DNA of 64,000 nt, from positions 1-64,000 of the forward strand of contig NZ_AQXX01000121.1 in NCBI RefSeq assembly GCF_000376785.1, in the 5' to 3' direction. Below are positions 38,084-46,399 of this stretch, piece by piece. The translations under genes and the position numbers were made by a program. The notes under the pieces were generated by a model. That model did not search any database. It saw only the letters and a list, made by a program, of their open reading frames with translations, and was not told the DNA's origin. The stretch's first letter is position 1. Each line of letters starts with the position of its first letter. The DNA is from Hahella ganghwensis DSM 17046. GTDB taxonomy: Bacteria; Pseudomonadota; Gammaproteobacteria; Pseudomonadales; Oleiphilaceae.

Positions 38084-38638
38084 TTAGTCCTTCATTTCCT
38101 TGACCAACCAGGCCTTGGCAAATCTTAGATCCCTCTCCACTGTCGATAGGGACACATCCAGGAATTCAGCGATCTCTTCCTGGGTCATGCCGCCAAAGAA
38201 GCTCATTTCGATGATTTTGGCTTTACGCTCATCCACCTCGGAGAGTTTCCCCAAAACATCTTCAAGCTCCAAAAGATCCGGCTGACTGCCATCATCACAG
38301 ATCTGAGCTTCGTACAACGTTACTTGCAGATCATCGCCACCGCGTTTTTTACGCTTCTGGGAGCGAGCATGATCCACCAGGATGCGACGCATGGTCTGGG
38401 CGGCTACCGCCAGGAAATGCACCCGGTCATTCCATGCGACTTCAGCATCCATTAACTGCAAATACGCCTCGTTAACCAAGGCTGTTGCCTGCAACATATG
38501 CCCCTGGCGCTCTCCTGCCATGTAACGGCCTGCTATTTTGCGCATCTCTCCGTGCATGGCTTCAATCACCTGATTTAGCGCCTGGCCATCACCGGCCTGC
38601 CAGCTGGCCAGCAGCTGTGTCACATTCTTTGCGGACAT
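38084..38638 (-). CDS. ECF RNA polymerase sigma factor, TIGR02999 (Sig-70_X6) type
   Basis: 184 residues. Region 2 (QATALVNEAYLQL...WNDRVHFLAVAAQTMRRILVDHAR) and region 4 (KIIEMSFFGGMTQEEIAEFL, then STVERDLRFAKAWL) are characteristic of the TIGR02999 group. These ECF sigmas typically have no anti-sigma partner and instead sit beside Ser/Thr kinases, matching the convergent kinase gene here. It should direct RNA polymerase to its own regulon. The gene has AAGAG before its ATG. A 300-base untranscribed or leader region lies upstream. Confidence 0.93.
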   Translation of the reverse strand: MSAKNVTQLLASWQAGDGQALNQVIEAMHGEMRKIAGRYMAGERQGHMLQATALVNEAYLQLMDAEVAWNDRVHFLAVAAQTMRRILVDHARSQKRKKRGGDDLQVTLYEAQICDDGSQPDLLELEDVLGKLSEVDERKAKIIEMSFFGGMTQEEIAEFLDVSLSTVERDLRFAKAWLVKEMKD

Positions 38639-38935
38639 AAATTCAACTCTTTTGATTGGAATTCAAGCAAGATCTCCTTTGCCCGGCATACAACTTCTTT
38701 ATATATGCACACTAGCCCGACAGTCCAATAACAGCTTCTGGAAACTGTCGTTATGGTATGTATCAGGTATCCTGCAATGATAATGGGAATTTTATTCAGA
38801 GCCTAAGGCTGAAAAGCTATTGTAGGAAGCGACCGGAGATGCCGCAACCTCTGGAAGCCCAAAAGACTGCCTGATGACATACCGACAGTCCTACCGGGCC
38901 TTGGAAAGATGTAAAAATCCTATTGGAAGAAGCTT
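38639..38935. other. 297-bp region upstream of the ECF sigma gene
   Basis: No coding frame or known RNA motif found. The stretch 38805-38900 is G/C-richer than its flanks and contains several short inverted repeats (for instance GCCTAAGGC at 38803-38811), so a structured leader is possible. It should carry the promoter for the sigma factor; I could not define a -35/-10 pair with confidence. Confidence 0.4.
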
Positions 38936-39172
38936 TCAGAACTGACTCCAGTCATGCTGATTTCCGTAGGACAGAAAGGAAACCCTGAAATCATAATCAG
39001 TCAGAGCATCCTCTTCTTCAGAAGGCTCTATTTCTACACTGGAAACAGAGTTTTGCGTCATGTGAGATTCGCTTTCCTGCGCTTTGTGCTCCGTGCTTCG
39101 CTGCTGCATGAGAAATAGCTGTAAGACAACAACAATTACCGCGAGTATGGCGGCCAACAGATTTGTTTTCAT
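38936..39172 (-). CDS. Small membrane-anchored acidic protein
   Basis: 78 residues. One N-terminal membrane helix (LLAAILAVIVVVLQLFLM, about 4-21) is followed by an acidic, Ser/Glu/Gln-rich soluble tail with a run EPSEEEDALTDYDFRV. No family recognised. It sits upstream of the ECF sigma gene on the same strand, about 300 bases away, and could belong to the same signalling cluster; no ribosome binding site is strong. Confidence 0.55.
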   Translation of the reverse strand: MKTNLLAAILAVIVVVLQLFLMQQRSTEHKAQESESHMTQNSVSSVEIEPSEEEDALTDYDFRVSFLSYGNQHDWSQF

Positions 39173-39353
39173 GATAGAAATCCTAAAAGCCCTGCCGGAC
39201 TTTTATAGTCGAAAACCAATCCTCCCTATCTAATTAAGACGACGAAAACGGCACTGAGCCCATCGAATAACATTGGAGGCGTGAACACACCCTAGATAGC
39301 GACACAGTTGTCAAAAATCCTTCATATAAGGATAAAAAAAGATGGGAGCGAAT

Positions 39354-40337
39354 CTAATGGCTGGCTGATCCGAGCACATGAATAACGATTTCCGGCGGGC
39401 AATTGAATCGAACCGGGATGATTGAAGTCCCCGCTCCAACGCTGGTGTATCCGAGCATACCGCCCCACTTCCAAGCACCTTTGCCAACAAACCTGGGGCA
39501 GTCAGCATCGAGCGTGAGCGGAACACCTCCAGGCAAACAGATTTGCCCTCCGTGAGTATGACCGCACATCATGAAATCAAAACCAGCATGAGCAGCCTGC
39601 CGATAGATTTCCGGAGTGTGGGACAGGAGTACGGAGAACAGTTCCGGATCACCGTCGCGCGCAGCCGCCTCAAGGTTATCAACCCGATAGTAATGAGGAT
39701 CATCCACCCCAGCCAGTCGAATACGACCACCACCACGCTGCAGAGACACTCCTTCGTTGAGTAGCAACTGGTACCCCATATCTTCCATGGCGGGCAGCAT
39801 CCGAATGCTGTCATGGTTACCAAGCACAGCATACACATCACCTTTCAGTGAGGCTCGGAGCTGCCTTAACCCCTCCAGAGCCTCGTCATAGGGTCCATAT
39901 GTCTGCGCTCGATAATCTCCCGTTAGCACGCACACATCGTATTCAGCAGGACAAACAGCCTCAATGATCGACTGAGTAATGGTTTCATCCATGTCAAGAT
40001 GAAGATCGGTCAGTTGCAGAATACGATATCCATTGAAGACCTCAGGAATCAGGGAATGCTCGACTTTGTTTTGAGTCAGAGTCAGGTTACAGGCATTACG
40101 CCAACCCTTTTCATACATTCCAACCAGCTTGAGGCTCCACCTCATCAGCGCCTGGATAGAGTACCAGTTTTCCGGATGAAAAAAATTCAGGCCACCGCCA
40201 CCAAAGACTTTTTGCGCATGATCGTCCTCAATACCAAGCCTCTGGCGCGCGTGGACACTCCCCAACCTATGCTCAAGGCGAGTGAGCAATTCCATATCAG
40301 CATCAGAATAATCTGCAACCAGGTTCACAGAAGTCAT
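39354..40337 (-). CDS. Calcineurin-like metallophosphoesterase
   Basis: 327 residues. The metal-binding motifs are LQLTDLHLDMD, VLTGDYRAQ, VLGNHDSIRML and MMCGHTHGGQICLPGG, in the order of the calcineurin-like (YkuE/YaeI) phosphoesterases. No signal peptide is obvious, although the N-terminal 110 residues precede the catalytic domain and are not recognised. It should be a dinuclear metal phosphodiesterase; the substrate is unknown, though the YaeI branch acts on lipid-linked UDP-sugars or phospholipids. Confidence 0.92.
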   Translation of the reverse strand: MTSVNLVADYSDADMELLTRLEHRLGSVHARQRLGIEDDHAQKVFGGGGLNFFHPENWYSIQALMRWSLKLVGMYEKGWRNACNLTLTQNKVEHSLIPEVFNGYRILQLTDLHLDMDETITQSIIEAVCPAEYDVCVLTGDYRAQTYGPYDEALEGLRQLRASLKGDVYAVLGNHDSIRMLPAMEDMGYQLLLNEGVSLQRGGGRIRLAGVDDPHYYRVDNLEAAARDGDPELFSVLLSHTPEIYRQAAHAGFDFMMCGHTHGGQICLPGGVPLTLDADCPRFVGKGAWKWGGMLGYTSVGAGTSIIPVRFNCPPEIVIHVLGSASH

Positions 40338-40521
40338 GATCTTCCGAGGAAAAAATGGGTGAATGATTCAATTAATGTAGTTGGTAGACGTCGACTAAGC
40401 CAAATTAAATGAATTCGCCTAGGGCAATTTCCATCATCTACTGCCCAAACAATGCTAAAAACGTCATAATCGGGCGAAAAAATACAAGCGTGCTTAACTT
40501 AAGCCAGCAGCAGGAGAAACA

Positions 40522-41574
40522 ATGAAAGTTCTAGTAACCGGAGCCAATGGACATATCGGTTCTCATGTGGTCAAACAGCTCCTGGAAAAGGAGCACCAGG
40601 TTGTCGCTTTTGTGCGTAAAGGCTCTGACCTTAGAGGGCTAGAAGGTCTGTCTCCCGAGCTTGCCCATGGTGACGTCATGGACAAAGAATCAGTCACCAA
40701 GGCTGCAGAAGGATGTGACGCGATCATACATATGGCAGCCGTTTACAAAACCATCGCAAAAACGGCAGAAGAAATAGTCGAGCCTGCAATCAGAGGCGCA
40801 GAGAGTGTGTTTTATGCTGCCAAACAGCATGATATCAAACGCATCGTCTACACAAGCTCCGTCGCATCAATCGGCTTTTCCTACGACTCCAATGTCCTGA
40901 GAACAGGAAACGACTGGAACGAAGATGCCCATAACCCCTACTATGTAGCAAAAACTCAAAGCGAGAAAACCGCACAGAAACTAGCCAGGGAAAACGACAT
41001 TCATTTGGTCGTCATTTGCCCGGCAATCGTTCTCGGACCTAATGATTACCGTATCACTCCGTCAAACCAAATCATCATGGACTGGTTGAATGGTGTCGGC
41101 CAGACATACAAGGGTGGACTGAATGTGGTTGATGTCAGGGATGTTGCCGCAGCCCATGTTGCCGCGTTAGCGCAGGGTGAAAATTGCAAACGCTACATCG
41201 TCGGCGGTGAAAACATTCTCGTCAAGGAACTGGGAAACCGCCTGAAATTACTGACCGGCGTAAAACCAATTCACCTCCCGACCAGTCGCGGAATGACCCT
41301 GACGTTTGCGCGGGTTGTAGAAACTTTATGCAAACTTCTCCACATTACCCCGCCCTTCACCTATGACCTGGTTTACGAAGTCGTGGGACGATACGCCTAC
41401 TACGATACAGCCGAGACAGTCAGGGAACTGGGAATCCACCCGCGCTATGCAGACGACATTTTACCAGACACGGTGAACTGGCTATTAAGTCAAAATAAAA
41501 TCAAGCCAAGAGTTGCGGCAAAGATTGAGCAAACGATGGGAAAAGCCCTCACCACCCAACAGGCTGGCAGCTGA
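40522..41574 (+). CDS. NAD-dependent epimerase/dehydratase family protein (extended SDR)
   Basis: 350 residues. GANGHIGSHVVKQLLEK (nucleotide-binding) and IVYTSSVASIGFS plus PYYVAKTQSEK (catalytic YxxxK) define an extended SDR of the dihydroflavonol-reductase/3-beta-HSD-like branch. VICPAIVLGPNDYRITPSNQ supports this. AGGAGA precedes the ATG. The reaction is probably NAD(P)-linked reduction of a carbonyl or sugar; the substrate is unknown. The C-terminal QTMGKALTTQQAGS is not conserved. Confidence 0.88.
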   Translation: MKVLVTGANGHIGSHVVKQLLEKEHQVVAFVRKGSDLRGLEGLSPELAHGDVMDKESVTKAAEGCDAIIHMAAVYKTIAKTAEEIVEPAIRGAESVFYAAKQHDIKRIVYTSSVASIGFSYDSNVLRTGNDWNEDAHNPYYVAKTQSEKTAQKLARENDIHLVVICPAIVLGPNDYRITPSNQIIMDWLNGVGQTYKGGLNVVDVRDVAAAHVAALAQGENCKRYIVGGENILVKELGNRLKLLTGVKPIHLPTSRGMTLTFARVVETLCKLLHITPPFTYDLVYEVVGRYAYYDTAETVRELGIHPRYADDILPDTVNWLLSQNKIKPRVAAKIEQTMGKALTTQQAGS

Positions 41575-41617
41575 TTTCAACAATGGCTTTTTGCTCGACT
41601 AATTTTTAATCACCCAA

Positions 41618-41633
41618 ACACAACATATAGTGC
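41618..41633. promoter_or_regulatory. NrdR-like box A
   Basis: ACACAACATATAGTGC matches the NrdR consensus acaCwAtATaTwGtgt, as I recall it, at 14 of 16 positions. It lies 44 bases after the SDR epimerase stop and overlaps the left arm of the hairpin at 41630-41650. No partner site is found at a helical spacing, so its function is less sure than boxes B and C. Confidence 0.5.
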
Positions 41634-41650
41634 CCGGAGGTTTCGGGCAC
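41630..41650 (+). terminator. Hairpin after the SDR epimerase gene
   Basis: GTGCCCG and CGGGCAC form a perfect 7-bp G/C-rich stem with a 7-base loop, 56 bases after the SDR stop. No T-run follows, so it is a weak or rho-assisted terminator. Confidence 0.5.
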
Positions 41651-41815
41651 CACCCACTTCCCAACCAATAAAAAGCAACACACTCCCCGACTTTCGATGG
41701 TTTAAATTTCATACCAACTTTTGAAATCCCGCACTATCAGCGGCTTTGAAAAAAACTTGGCCACTCCGTTGAAAACAATGCCATTCGGCCATCTGAAAAT
41801 TTACTTAATAAGACC

Positions 41816-41843
41816 TTCACATCACAGCATATAGTGTTATACT
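41816..41843 (+). promoter_or_regulatory. Sigma-70 promoter of nrdJ, overlapped by NrdR boxes
   Basis: TTCACA, 16 bases, TATACT: five of six matches to each consensus element with near-ideal spacing. NrdR-like box B fills the spacer exactly and box C lies at about +3 to +18. This is the arrangement expected for repression by NrdR. Confidence 0.65.
41822..41837. promoter_or_regulatory. NrdR-like box B
   Basis: TCACAGCATATAGTGT matches 13 of 16 consensus positions. It sits between the -35 and -10 of the nrdJ promoter. Box C is centred 31 bases downstream (three helical turns), the usual spacing of paired NrdR boxes. Confidence 0.65.
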
Positions 41844-41852
41844 TTTCAGAAA

Positions 41853-41868
41853 TCGCCATATATTGGGC
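41853..41868. promoter_or_regulatory. NrdR-like box C
   Basis: TCGCCATATATTGGGC matches 11 of 16 consensus positions, with the ATATATTG core intact. It is centred 31 bases downstream of box B and overlaps the likely transcription start. Weaker than B on its own but supported by the spacing. Confidence 0.55.
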
Positions 41869-42065
41869 CAAAAGACAAACAGGCAGTTAACACCTATAAC
41901 TGGTCAAGTCAATACCCAAAGTGACGCTTTATTTGCTTTACACGCCGAATTGATTGTTAGCGGCCCGGCAATCCCGTCAACTTTCATGACCATTGCCGAT
42001 ACAAAAATAAGATAAACAATAAGAAAAGGAAGTGGGGTTACCATCACCTGTCGCACAAGTATCGT

Positions 42066-42081
42066 GCACTAGATATTGTGG
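42066..42081. promoter_or_regulatory. NrdR-like box D
   Basis: GCACTAGATATTGTGG matches 13 of 16 consensus positions and is a near-palindrome. It lies inside the predicted nrdJ leader, 288 bases before the start codon, with no partner at 31 bases. It may mark a second, unseen promoter or be a chance match. Confidence 0.45.
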
Positions 42082-42329
42082 TCACAAGCGTTCCGCTCAG
42101 GGCGCTGAACAGCAGTATACCAAACATGAGCATCAGAGATTGAACCACGGATACAGGCGTATTCGATACAGGTTATTTTTGATGAAGCATATCAGTTGAA
42201 TTAGCAACAACCTGTTGCCGCAGTACTGGCAGCGGGATTTTATATCAGGTCTTTATAACCAACCGATACCGGCATCTTCGCCAGTGTCGCCTTTGGTGAG
42301 GCCATAAAGAAGAAACAACACTCATCGAA

Positions 42330-42347
42330 GGCCTGGAACACCGGGCC
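42330..42347 (+). promoter_or_regulatory. Leader hairpin ahead of the nrdJa ribosome binding site
   Basis: GGCCTGG and CCGGGCC pair over 7 bp (one G-U) with a 4-base loop AACA. It ends about 10 bases before the AGAGGGA ribosome binding site, so it could shield or insulate translation initiation. Confidence 0.5.
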
Positions 42348-42369
42348 ATCATCTGTAAAGAGGGATAGT

Positions 42370-44508
42370 ATGAACGCTAAAGTCCAGCAACTTATCGCGC
42401 CCATAGATATGCAACCGGCATCCCAGGATATCTGGAGCACCAAATACCAGCTAAGAACCAAATCCGGAGAACCGGTAGATGGCGATATCCAGGGAACCTA
42501 TACCCGAGTGGCAGCCGCATTGTCTTCAGTCGAAAAGGACGGTGTGCGCGAAAAAGTTCTGAACGACTTTGTCTGGGCATTGGAAAACGGCGCCATTCCC
42601 GCCGGCCGCATCATGTCCAACGCTGGAGCTGAGGCTCACAAACCAGCCACATCCACCATTAACTGCACGGTTTCCGGCAGCATTATGGACTCCATGGATG
42701 ACATCCTGCTGAAAAACCATGAAGCCGGACTCACATTGAAAGCTGGCTGCGGAATCGGCTATGAGTTTTCCACCCTACGCCCTAAAGGAGCCTATGTCGC
42801 AGGTGCTGGCGCGACAACTTCAGGCCCTCTATCTTTCATGGACATCTTTGACCGGATGTGTTTCACCGTTTCTTCTGCTGGCGGCCGTCGTGGCGCCCAG
42901 ATGGCCACCTTCGATGTACACCACCCCGATGTATTCGACTTTATTCAGGCCAAGCGCGAAGACGCCCGCCTGCGCCAGTTCAACCTGTCTCTATTGATTA
43001 CGGAAGACTTTATTCAGGCAGTCAAAGATGACGCTGACTGGAAACTGTCTTTCCCTGTTACCCGAGATGAGGCGGAATCCGAAAACCTTCAGCTCTCCGA
43101 CAGCACTCAGTTTGTCTATCGTGACTTCCCGGTAAAAGACAGCTATGTCACCGACAGCACCGGTCTGGTGGCGTGCCGTATTTACCGCACCGTCAAAGCC
43201 AGAGACATCTGGAATGCGATCATGACCTCCACCTATGACTTTGCCGAGCCAGGATTTATTCTGATCGACAAAGTTAACGAAATGAACAACAACTGGTTCT
43301 GCGAAAATATCCGGGCCACCAACCCATGCGGCGAACAGCCTTTGCCTCCTTACGGAAGCTGCCTGCTGGGATCGGTCAACCTGACCAAGTTTGTAGAGTA
43401 TCCGTTCACCGAGAATGCGAAGTTCAATTTCGAAAAGTACCGCAAAGTTGTCGGCATCTTTACCCGCATGCTGGATAACGTTGTGGAGATCAATGGGCTT
43501 CCGCTGGAAGGTCAACGCCACGAAATTCAATATAAGCGCCGCCACGGCATGGGGATTCTTGGCCTGGGCTCCACACTGGCAATGCTTCGCATGCCTTATG
43601 GCTCAGGAGATTCTGTTAAATTTACAGAAGAAGTCTGCAAGGAAATGGCCGTCGAAGGATGGCGCCAGGCGCTGGAGCTGGCCAAAGAAAAAGGCCCCGC
43701 TCCAATCATGAACGATGACTTCATCGTGAATGAAGAAATGCTGCGACTGAAGCCGCAAATGGCTGACGATGGCTACAAGGTCGGCGACAAAGTGAAAGGT
43801 CGTGTTCTGCACGCCAAGTACAGCAATTACATGCAACGGATTGCGGAAGCCGATCCAAAGCTGGTAGAGGCTCTGAGCAAAAAAGGTGCACGCTTTACAC
43901 ACCACACCTCCATTGCACCAACAGGAACCATCTCTCTGTCACTCGCCAATAACGCCAGTAACGGTATCGAGCCAAGCTTTGCTCACCACTATTCTCGTAA
44001 CGTTATCCGCGAAGGCAAGAAAACCAAGGAGAAGATGGACGTATTCTCCTATGAGCTCCTGGCTTACCGCCACATGGTCAACCCCAAAGCCATGCCTTAT
44101 AGTGAGGACTCCGACGCGCAGCTGCCAAGCTATTTTACCACCAGTGATGAAGTTACCCCCACTCAACACGTGGATATTCAGGCAGCCGCTCAGAAATGGG
44201 TCGATTCATCCATTTCCAAAACAGCGAACGTCCCTACCGACTTCCCCTATCAGGATTTTAAAGACATTTACATGTACGCCTACGAAAAGGGATTGAAAGG
44301 ATGCACCACTTTCCGTTTTAATCCTGAAGCATTCCAGGGCGTGCTGGTAAAAGAAAAAGACCTGGAAAACACTATCTATGAGTTCACCCTGGAAGATGGC
44401 ACCAAGGTGAAGCTGAAAGGAAACGAAGAAGTTGAGTACGATGGAGAAGTGCATACGGCAGCCAATCTGTTTGATGCACTAAAAGAAGGCACTTACGGCA
44501 AGTATTAA
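42370..44508 (+). CDS. nrdJa: Adenosylcobalamin-dependent ribonucleotide reductase, large part (class II, NrdJa)
   Basis: 712 residues. Cys99 (INCTVSG) and Cys320/Glu322 in NPCGEQPLPPYGSC are the active-site residues of class II reductases; GPLSFMDIFDRMCFTVSSAG and GLKGCTTFRFN also fit. The enzyme reduces ribonucleotides to deoxyribonucleotides with a B12 radical and needs no oxygen. The polypeptide stops before the usual C-terminal Cys-rich domain, which is supplied by the next gene, as in Pseudomonas. AGAGGGA lies 5 bases ahead of the ATG. An NrdR-controlled promoter is predicted 520 bases upstream. Confidence 0.96.
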   Translation: MNAKVQQLIAPIDMQPASQDIWSTKYQLRTKSGEPVDGDIQGTYTRVAAALSSVEKDGVREKVLNDFVWALENGAIPAGRIMSNAGAEAHKPATSTINCTVSGSIMDSMDDILLKNHEAGLTLKAGCGIGYEFSTLRPKGAYVAGAGATTSGPLSFMDIFDRMCFTVSSAGGRRGAQMATFDVHHPDVFDFIQAKREDARLRQFNLSLLITEDFIQAVKDDADWKLSFPVTRDEAESENLQLSDSTQFVYRDFPVKDSYVTDSTGLVACRIYRTVKARDIWNAIMTSTYDFAEPGFILIDKVNEMNNNWFCENIRATNPCGEQPLPPYGSCLLGSVNLTKFVEYPFTENAKFNFEKYRKVVGIFTRMLDNVVEINGLPLEGQRHEIQYKRRHGMGILGLGSTLAMLRMPYGSGDSVKFTEEVCKEMAVEGWRQALELAKEKGPAPIMNDDFIVNEEMLRLKPQMADDGYKVGDKVKGRVLHAKYSNYMQRIAEADPKLVEALSKKGARFTHHTSIAPTGTISLSLANNASNGIEPSFAHHYSRNVIREGKKTKEKMDVFSYELLAYRHMVNPKAMPYSEDSDAQLPSYFTTSDEVTPTQHVDIQAAAQKWVDSSISKTANVPTDFPYQDFKDIYMYAYEKGLKGCTTFRFNPEAFQGVLVKEKDLENTIYEFTLEDGTKVKLKGNEEVEYDGEVHTAANLFDALKEGTYGKY

Positions 44509-44581
44509 GCGCCAACCATCAAAAAGTGTTCAATTAAGAGGGCTCTTTCCAGAGCAGCCCTCTTCAGAAAAGGTTATTAAC

Positions 44582-45283
44582 ATGGCTGTCAAAATCGAAA
44601 AGAAAATCGTTGGCTACAACGTCAAGAAAACAGAAGAGGCTGAAGCGCCTCAGCAACCGGCAAATAGTGAACCCAAGCCGGTAGAAATGAATGAAAACAT
44701 TGCACGCCCGGATTTTTTGCTGGGAACCACCTACAAGATCAAGCCTCCAGTGTCTGAGCATGCGTTCTACATCACCATCAATGACATCATTCTGAACGAA
44801 GGCACCGATCACGAGAGCCGCCAGCCTTACGAGATTTTTATTAACTCCAAGTCGATGGAGCACTTCCAGTGGGTTATTGCATTAACTCGTGTTATTTCGG
44901 CGGTCTTCCGCAAAGGCGGCGACATCGCCTTCCTGCTGGAAGAGCTGCTTTCTGTTCATGACCCCAATGGTGGATACTACAAAAAAGGAGGCGTCTTTGT
45001 TCCGTCTCTGGTTGCGGAAATCGGCGCCGTTATAGAAAAACACATGAAGGCCCTAGGCATTATCGAATCAGAAGAGCTGAGCGATGCACACAAGCGTATG
45101 CTGGCCGAAAAACGCGCAGATTACGAATCACGCCAGAAAGCCGCCAACGGTGACAGCAACAATGCCGAGGAACCTGCATTCCCAGCAAATGCCACCATGT
45201 GCAAAAAGTGCTCTCAGAAAGCCGTCATTCTGATGGATGGATGCCAGACCTGCCTGAATTGCGGCGACAGCAAATGCGGATAA
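44582..45283 (+). CDS. nrdJb: Class II ribonucleotide reductase, small part (NrdJb)
   Basis: 233 residues. Residues about 55-175 match the TSCPD/NrdJ C-terminal domain (SRQPYEIFINSKSMEHFQW, ALTRVISAVFRKGGD). The tail has five Cys in CKKCSQKAVILMDGC, then CLNCGDSKCG, a redox or zinc element that should re-reduce the NrdJa active site. A Lys/Glu/Ala-rich linker opens the protein. It is 73 bases behind nrdJa and followed by a strong terminator, giving a two-gene unit. Confidence 0.93.
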   Translation: MAVKIEKKIVGYNVKKTEEAEAPQQPANSEPKPVEMNENIARPDFLLGTTYKIKPPVSEHAFYITINDIILNEGTDHESRQPYEIFINSKSMEHFQWVIALTRVISAVFRKGGDIAFLLEELLSVHDPNGGYYKKGGVFVPSLVAEIGAVIEKHMKALGIIESEELSDAHKRMLAEKRADYESRQKAANGDSNNAEEPAFPANATMCKKCSQKAVILMDGCQTCLNCGDSKCG

Positions 45284-45304
45284 TTTTTTGCATTTGATTT
45301 CACT

Positions 45305-45331
45305 AAAAAGGAGGCCCAGCCTCCTTTTTTT
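45305..45331 (+). terminator. Rho-independent terminator of nrdJab
   Basis: AAAAAGGAGGC and GCCTCCTTTTT form an 11-bp stem around a CCA loop, with the T-run continuing after it, 22 bases past the nrdJb stop. Confidence 0.93.
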
Positions 45332-45515
45332 ATGGTATATATGGCGCCATCGGATAACTGAGGCAGGCTGTGGCCAACAGCACAACCTGCTACAAATCCA
45401 AAGATCAGTTCGAAATTCGCCGCGGCCGCCCCTTACAGCGTCACAAGCAATGGCCTGGTAATTGCAGAACAAGAAGTATGACAACAATGAGAGTTGTAAG
45501 TATCAAGGAGTCTAC

Positions 45516-46355
45516 ATGATTAGAAAGTGCCTCTTCCCTGTCGCAGGATACGGAACCCGCTTTTTGCCAGCCACCAAGGCCATGCCCAAAGAAATGCTGC
45601 CATTGGTTAACAAACCACTGGTACAGTATGGCGTTGAGGAAGCCGTAGCTGCCGGCATGAACAATTTCAGCTTTGTCACAGGTCGAGGCAAACGAGCCAT
45701 TGCCGATCACTTCGACATATCCTATGAGCTGGAAACACAAATCAAAGGCACCGGCAAAGAAGAGCTTTTGACCTCAATTCGAAACCTCATCGACAACAAC
45801 AAGTTTTCATTTACCCGCCAAAATGAAATGAAAGGTCTTGGCCACGCAATTTTGTCCGGTCAGACGTTGATTGGCGACGAGCCGTTTGCCGTCGTGCTGG
45901 CTGACGACTTATGCGTCGTTGAGGAGGGCGAGGACAGCGTTTTGGCCCAAATGTCCAAACTGTACAACCAATTCCGCTGCAGCATTGTCGCAATCCAGGA
46001 AGTCCCCATGGAGGAAGTCCACAAATATGGTGTTATCGCTGGCGAACCCATGAAAGAAGGCTTATTCCGGGTCACCGACATGGTTGAAAAACCGCCCGCG
46101 GACAAAGCTCCGAGCAACTATGCCATCATTGGCCGATACATCCTGACACCAGACATTTTCGACATTATCCGTGACACGGAACCCGGAAAAAATGGTGAAG
46201 TGCAAATTACCGATGCACTGTTGAAGCAAGCGAAAGATGGATGTGTATTGGCTTATAAATTCAAAGGCCAACGCTTTGATTGCGGCAGCATTGACGGCTT
46301 TGTTGAAGCCACCAACTACGTCTATGAAAATCACTACAAGAAAGGTCTGATCTAA
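45516..46355 (+). CDS. galU: UTP--glucose-1-phosphate uridylyltransferase
   Basis: 279 residues from MIRKCLFPVAGYGTRFLPAT, preceded by AAGGAG at 7 bases; the frame is open to 45462. KAMPKEMLPLVNKPL and LADDLCV are nucleotidyltransferase motifs, and EKPPADKAPSNYAIIGRY matches GalU. It makes UDP-glucose for lipopolysaccharide, capsule and trehalose or glycogen precursors. It is the sole gene of its unit and ends before a bidirectional hairpin. Confidence 0.97.
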   Translation: MIRKCLFPVAGYGTRFLPATKAMPKEMLPLVNKPLVQYGVEEAVAAGMNNFSFVTGRGKRAIADHFDISYELETQIKGTGKEELLTSIRNLIDNNKFSFTRQNEMKGLGHAILSGQTLIGDEPFAVVLADDLCVVEEGEDSVLAQMSKLYNQFRCSIVAIQEVPMEEVHKYGVIAGEPMKEGLFRVTDMVEKPPADKAPSNYAIIGRYILTPDIFDIIRDTEPGKNGEVQITDALLKQAKDGCVLAYKFKGQRFDCGSIDGFVEATNYVYENHYKKGLI

Positions 46356-46367
46356 CAACACCTTGAC

Positions 46368-46394
46368 ATGAGGCTTGGACATACCAAGCCTCAT
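46368..46394. terminator. Bidirectional hairpin between galU and the XRE regulator gene
   Basis: ATGAGGCTTGG and CCAAGCCTCAT form an 11-bp perfect stem with a 5-base loop ACATA, in the 44-base gap between two convergent genes. There is no T-run, so it may work with Rho. Confidence 0.75.
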
Positions 46395-46399
46395 CCTGG

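Larger units (their letters stand above)
41575..42369. other. 795-bp non-coding region upstream of nrdJa
   Basis: No coding frame with a ribosome binding site is seen. It contains a hairpin (41630-41650), four NrdR-like boxes, a sigma-70 promoter near 41816-41843, and a hairpin just before the nrdJa ribosome binding site. From the predicted start (about 41850) the leader is about 520 bases. I looked for a cobalamin riboswitch (B12 box, GCCACTG element) and found none. Confidence 0.7.

Noticed and set aside
41850-42369. Possible cobalamin riboswitch upstream of the B12-dependent reductase
   Set aside because: No B12-box or GCCACTG-type element could be found in the leader on the plus strand, so no riboswitch is called.
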